DNA of 64,000 bases. Origin: Megaustenia siamemsis. Taxonomy: Eukaryota > Mollusca > Gastropoda > Stylommatophora > Ariophantidae. Made by a program: the position numbers and the translations under genes. Of this stretch, positions 59,731 through 64,000 are shown one piece after another; position 1 is the stretch's first letter, and the number at the start of each line of letters is the position of its first letter. The DNA lies in the NCBI GenBank assembly GCA_032433765.1, contig JAVIAB010000102.1, positions 14,823,730 through 14,887,729 on the forward strand, in the 5' to 3' direction. A model generated the notes under the pieces. It saw only the letters and a list, made by a program, of their open reading frames with translations, was not told the origin of the DNA and did no database searches.

Positions 59731-61055
59731 AAGGTGCCAGTACATCTAATGGGCGGCACCAGTACAGCTAATGAGTGGTACCAGTACATCTAATGAGTGG
59801 TACCAGTACAGCTAATGGGTGGTACCAGTACATCTAATGAGTGGTACCAGTACATCTAATGAGTGGTACCAGTACAGCTAATGAGTGGTACCAGTACAGC
59901 TAATGAGTGGTACCAGTACATCTAATGAGTGGTACCAGTACAGCTAATGAGTGGTACCAGTACATATAATGAGTGGTACCAGTACATCTAATGAGTGGTA
60001 CCAGTACATCTAATGAGTGGTACCAGTACATCTAATGAGTGGTACCAGTACATCTAATGAGTGGTACCAGTACAGCTAATGGGTGGTACCAGTACATCTA
60101 ATGAGTGGTACCAGTACATCTAATGGGCGGTACCAGTACAGCTAATAGGCGGTACCAGTACAACTAATTGGCGGCACCAGTACAGTTAATGGGCGGGACC
60201 AGTACAGTTAATGCTTGGCACCAGTACAATTAATGCGTGGCATCAGTACAGTTAATGTGTGGAACCAGCACAGTTAATGAGTGGCACCAGTACAGTTAAT
60301 GCGTGGCACCAGTATAGTTAATGAGTGGCACCAGTACAGTTAATGCGTGGCACCAGTACCGTTAATGCGTGGCACCAGTACAGTTACTGCGTGGCACCAG
60401 TACAGCTACTATGTAGCACTAATACAGCTACTGCGTGACACCAGTACAGTTAATGCGTGGCACCAGTACAGCTACTATGTAGCACTAATACAGCTACTGC
60501 GTGGCACCAGTACAGCTACTATGTAGCACTAATACAGCTACTGCGTGGCACCAGTACAGCTACTGCGTGGCACCAGTACAGCTACTGCGTGGCACCAGTA
60601 CAGCTACTGCGTGGCACCAGTACAGCTACTATGTAGCACTAATACAGCTACTGTGTGGCACCAGCACAGCTACTATGTAGCACTAATACAGCTACTGTGT
60701 GGCACCAGCACAGCTACTATGTAGCACTAATACAGCTACTGCGTGGCACCAGTACAGCTACTATGTAGCACTAATACAGCTACTGTGTGGCACCAGCACA
60801 GCTACTATGTAGCACTAATACAGCTACTGCGTGGCACCAGTACAGCTACTGCGTGGCACCAGTACAGCTACTGCGTGGCACCAGTACAGCTACTGCGTGG
60901 CACCAGTACAGCTACTATGTAGCACTAATACAGCTACTGTGTGGCACCAGCACAGCTACTATGTAGCACTAATACAGCTACTGCGTGGCACCAGTACAGC
61001 TACTGTGTGGCACCAGCACAGCTACTATGTAGCACTAATACAGCTACTGCGTGGC
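59731..61055. repeat. 22-bp minisatellite, about 60 units, three subfamilies
   Basis: The left part has taccagtacatctaatgagt plus GG. The middle has caccagtacagttaatgcgt plus GG. The right part alternates caccagtacagctactgcgt and cactaatacagctactatgt, forming a 44-bp dimer. The order records successive replacement of one variant by the next. Confidence 0.95.
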
Positions 61056-61308
61056 CGCGCAGCTTATATGGACCTAAGCTCCGTACAAAAATGGTGTTCT
61101 CTTCTTCACCGCCATCTTAAACTTTGACCTCCGTGTGGAACTGTGGGTACTACTGATGAAGCTCGCAGGAGAAGACCTAAAGTTTCAGCTTTTAGTGACC
61201 TTCAACGTCCACAAGATGGTGGCAAGGAAGCTAAGAACCCACATGTCGAAGGAATGGTGAAACATGGCGCTGCGACAGCAGGAAAAGCAGCCTCAGCGTA
61301 AAGGAACG
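61056..61308. other. No gene recognised
   Basis: Single-copy-looking intron sequence. Confidence 0.5.
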
Positions 61309-62012
61309 CAGCACCTTCAATTAATGTAGGACAGGAACAATCATTAGACGAACACCTTCAATTAATGTAGGACAGGAACAATCATTAGACGAACACCTTC
61401 AATTAATGTAGGACAGGAACAATAAAAAAAAACGAACACCTTCAATTAATGTAGGACAGGAACATTCATCAGACGAACACCTTCAATTAATGTAGGACAG
61501 GAACAATCATTAGACGAACACCTTCAATTAATGTAGGACAGGAACAATCATTAGACGAACACCTTCAATTAATGTAGAACAGGAACAATAAAAAAAACGA
61601 ACACCTTCAATTAATGTAGGACAGGAACATTCATTAGACGAACACCTTCAATTAATGTAGGACAGGAACATTCATTAGATGAACACCTTCAATTAATGTA
61701 GGACAGGAACATTCATTAGACGAACACCTTTAATTAATGTAGGACAGGAACAATCATTAGACGAACACGTTCAATCAATGTAGAACAGGAACAATCATTA
61801 GACGAACACCTTCAATTAATGTAGGACAGGAACAATCATTTGATGAACACCTTCAATTAATGTAGAACAGGAACAATCATTTGATGAACACCTTCAATTA
61901 ATGTAGGACAGGAACAATCATTTGATGAACACCTTCAATTAATGTAGAACAGGAACAATCATTTGATGAACACCTTCAATTAATGTAGGACAGGAACATT
62001 CATTAGACGAAC
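61309..62012. repeat. 41-bp minisatellite, about 17 units
   Basis: Units contain aacaccttcaattaatgtag, gacaggaacaatcattagac and G. Two units carry aataaaaaaaacg in place of atcattagacg. Confidence 0.95.
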
Positions 62013-62414
62013 ACTTCGATGGTTTCTGGAACGTGCGGTAGATCGGAAATGGGAATGTTTCGATTGTGGTGACGCCAGTCCAGACCAAAAACAAAACGTC
62101 ACACATAGTTCGCAGTGTACCTCCCTATAAGTCCTTCTCGCTGCGAGTCCTACTTGCTATAAGTCCTCACCACAAGTCCTTCTTGCTATAAATCCTTCTT
62201 CTGCTTTGGGCCAATGACTTATATATTAAACAACATCAACAGACGGCATGTGCACCAACTCAATGTTGCTTAATTGTAGACAATTTCCCAGAATACAACG
62301 TTGAATTCAAACTGTCAACGCTGAACAAGCCCTCTATGTGGGGCAATCGAATCACTTAAACTGACAGCTGACTTCATAACAGAGTCGGGAATCCTACTCT
62401 GATTGAGACTTGAT
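62013..62414. other. No gene recognised
   Basis: Intron sequence with a few short diverged repeats of aagtccttct at 62125-62200. Confidence 0.5.
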
Positions 62415-62415
62415 C

Positions 62416-62463
<48 letters not shown>
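62415..62463 (+). repeat. (GA)n microsatellite
   Basis: About 22 GA dinucleotides, ending 87 bases before exon 7. Confidence 0.95.
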
Positions 62464-62465
<2 letters not shown>

Positions 62466-62549
62466 GTAGTCAAGAAGTTGTCACGACTGCAGGAGAATGA
62501 GACGAAATGTGACAGATAAGTAGCGCTATTTTTGTTTGTTTGGTTTTAG

Positions 62550-62746
62550 CAAAGGCAGAACCTGCAAGTTCAGCTGGCAGGCCTACAAGGGGACTATGAC
62601 GCCCTTAACGCGCGGTACGAGGAGGAGGTTGAGAGCTCGAACAGCCTGAGAGCACAGCTGAGCAAAGTGAATGCTGAGTTCAGCGCCCTGAAAACACGAT
62701 TTGATAAGGAGCTTCAACTGAAGACAGAAGAACTCGAGGAGCTCAG
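62550..62746 (+). CDS. Myosin heavy chain tail exon 7 of 7 visible
   Basis: A 197-base exon; acceptor ttgtttggttttag, donor ag|gtaatt. It enters in phase 0 and leaves with two bases of an Arg codon. It reads QRQNLQVQLAGLQGDYDALN, ARYEEEVESSNSLRAQLSKV, NAEFSALKTRFDKELQLKTE, ELEEL(R). It aligns with the myosin (L)REQ(L/Y)EEE.E....L.R.LSK.N.E...W(R)(S/T)K(Y/F)E.....(R/K)(T/A)EELE(E/D) stretch; here Trp is replaced by Leu (SALKTRF). The EELEE..R split is a position where many myosin genes have an intron. The continuing exon is beyond the window. Confidence 0.9.
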
Positions 62747-64000
62747 GTAATTTCTGTTCTATTTTTAGAATAAGATAAATGGGAACAAAATTGATGTCGT
62801 TTTTCACAACGTTGCGTCGATGTAATCATCAAGTTACATAATCATTACACTCGCATTCATTGTCATCATCATCTTCTTCTTCCTTTTAGCTCCCTGTGGA
62901 GCATAGGTCTTCAACTAACACTTTCCAAGCCGTTCTGTTTCTTCAGTGGCGTCTCCTGATCCCTGATTCTTGGTGTACTATAGTATGAGAGCTTGAGTGA
63001 GAGTTGTTATATTCTAAGTAAAAAAAAAATCAATTTTTCTAGAATGACTTTGCACATTTTATGTTCATTTTGACGTGGTGATATTATCACAATGAATGTG
63101 CGATACTGAAGAATGTTCATATTTGTTCTTTTTTAAATAAAATGGTTTATAGTGGGGTAAACCACATCAAACTATAAAACAACTGATACGTCTACTGTTG
63201 ATAAATTTTCAAATCTCAACACAGCTTGTATTTGTTCATTTGGACATTCATTCCAATCTCCTTTCTTTACTCACAAACTGTTTAATCACTAAAATAAAAA
63301 AAAAGAGTCTTTCAATCTAAATCCTGGTAATGTTTCCATTTCTATAGAAATAAGACTCCAGCCACTCAAACGATCTTGTCTGAGTGCGCCTATGTCTCCG
63401 CTTCAACGCAGACACTGAGCGCTGTACTGAGCTTGTAGTACAAGGAATAGTCACAATAAGTTCACTTCATGTGTACACTTCTTTCAGTCCAAAATCTCAA
63501 TGATTATCTTTCATAAACTTCACAAGCTCAAACAAAGGCAACCTTTGACATGTGGGATTTGCATAAATTATAGTTAGTTCTCTTTTAAGGTGGATTTGAT
63601 TAAATGTGGTTCCAGCCAATCTTAATTAACAGAACAGCTCACCAGGAAAGATATTTGTGTTGTTGTCTAAATGTATATGTCCGCACATCTTCCAACATAC
63701 ACCTGCGTTAAGCCATCACTTTAACAAAATAGAATAAATTTTACTTAAATTTTTATGAAAAAAACACACAATATCCTAAATATGCTGTAATCTATCCGCC
63801 ACATAATAGATAACAGTAACACTGTAGTAAATAGACGCTTCTTTTCAAGAGCTTTCTACTATCACGTTACCGCATAGTCCCATACAGCTGTTCTAAATTG
63901 AGTAATAACACTTGGGCTCAATATCAGGTCTGACTATCGAAGCACTGGCTGCCAGATTTACTGCAGCACACCAAACAAAAAGGGACTTAACTCAGGCTTT
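62747..64000. other. Start of the next intron; no exon recognised
   Basis: AT-rich sequence. About 62885-62970 (tagctccctgtggagcatag, tttccaagccgttctgtttc) looks like a reversed LINE tail fragment, by resemblance only. No further myosin coding block with splice sites could be read. Confidence 0.5.

Larger units (their letters stand above)
28088..62746 (+). other. Partial class II myosin heavy chain gene (tail region, seven exons)
   Basis: Seven exons with canonical AG acceptors and GT donors join into one uninterrupted frame; exon junction phases are 0, 0, 2, 0, 0, 2. The product is heptad-patterned coiled coil. By eye it aligns without gaps to muscle myosin heavy chain from the AEK...GGxxSAQIExxKKRE region to the EELEE(L/A)(R/K) boundary, i.e. 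late S2 into early LMM. Paramyosin is related but lacks the SAQIE/KKRE match as I remember it. Head, neck, earlier S2 and most of LMM lie outside the window. Introns are 6516, 6132, 3907, 8879, 3296 and 5096 bp. Some residues are unusual for muscle myosin (for example YDALNARYEEEVESSNSLR), so a divergent paralogue is possible. Confidence 0.85.

Noticed and set aside
28088..62746. Paramyosin as the identity of the coiled-coil gene
   Set aside because: Paramyosin is homologous, but the SAQIE..KKRE, LRK.HQDA.N and EELEE landmarks match the myosin heavy chain rod better; the choice rests on memory and should be confirmed by a search.
1..64000. CRISPR arrays
   Set aside because: The tandem repeats are contiguous, without unique spacers, in an intron-containing eukaryotic locus.

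Overview
The window is animal nuclear DNA: part of a gene broken up by GT-AG introns, long minisatellites, tRNA-derived SINEs and 5'-truncated non-LTR retrotransposons, with no compact or operon-like coding. The exons read as the coiled-coil tail of a muscle-type class II myosin heavy chain. Together with the repeat character this fits an invertebrate, most likely a mollusc; species cannot be told from the sequence.

The only host gene I can support runs on the + strand from 28088 to 62746 and continues past both window edges' worth of visible exons. Seven small exons (28088-28144, 34661-34747, 40880-41046, 44954-45032, 53912-54055, 57352-57453, 62550-62746; 833 coding bases) splice into one continuous frame of about 277 residues, corresponding to late S2 and the start of light meromyosin. 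The introns are 3.3-8.9 kb and are built mainly from private minisatellites plus 3' ends of several LINE families. No exon was recognised in 1-28087 or 62747-64000.

Layout: 1-4876 is a segment of arrays (47/40-bp, 27-bp, ~55-bp units) that recurs almost perfectly at 20306-25662. Between the copies lie an 18/29-bp array, two SINE copies in opposite orientation, an 8.4-kb array of 38-bp units with a 1406-bp higher-order period, a 32-bp array, a 700-bp pyrimidine tract and a 31-bp array. From 26 kb on come LINE fragments and the myosin exons with arrays of 44, 24, 22, 48, 17, 61, 20, 14/27, 39, 17, 22, 28, 69, 29, 22, 14, 22 and 41 bp. Adding up array spans gives roughly 60 percent of the window.

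The points most worth a second look: a 28-bp minisatellite that begins exactly at a myosin 5' splice site and repeats that site 16 times; the 38-bp array, whose units carry the first ten bases of U1 snRNA on one strand and a near-perfect 5' splice site on the other; the ~5-kb near-identical duplication; and the 22-bp 149-unit array that can be seen growing out of a dispersed repeat. Nearly all long open frames in the window are products of repeat units and are not genes.
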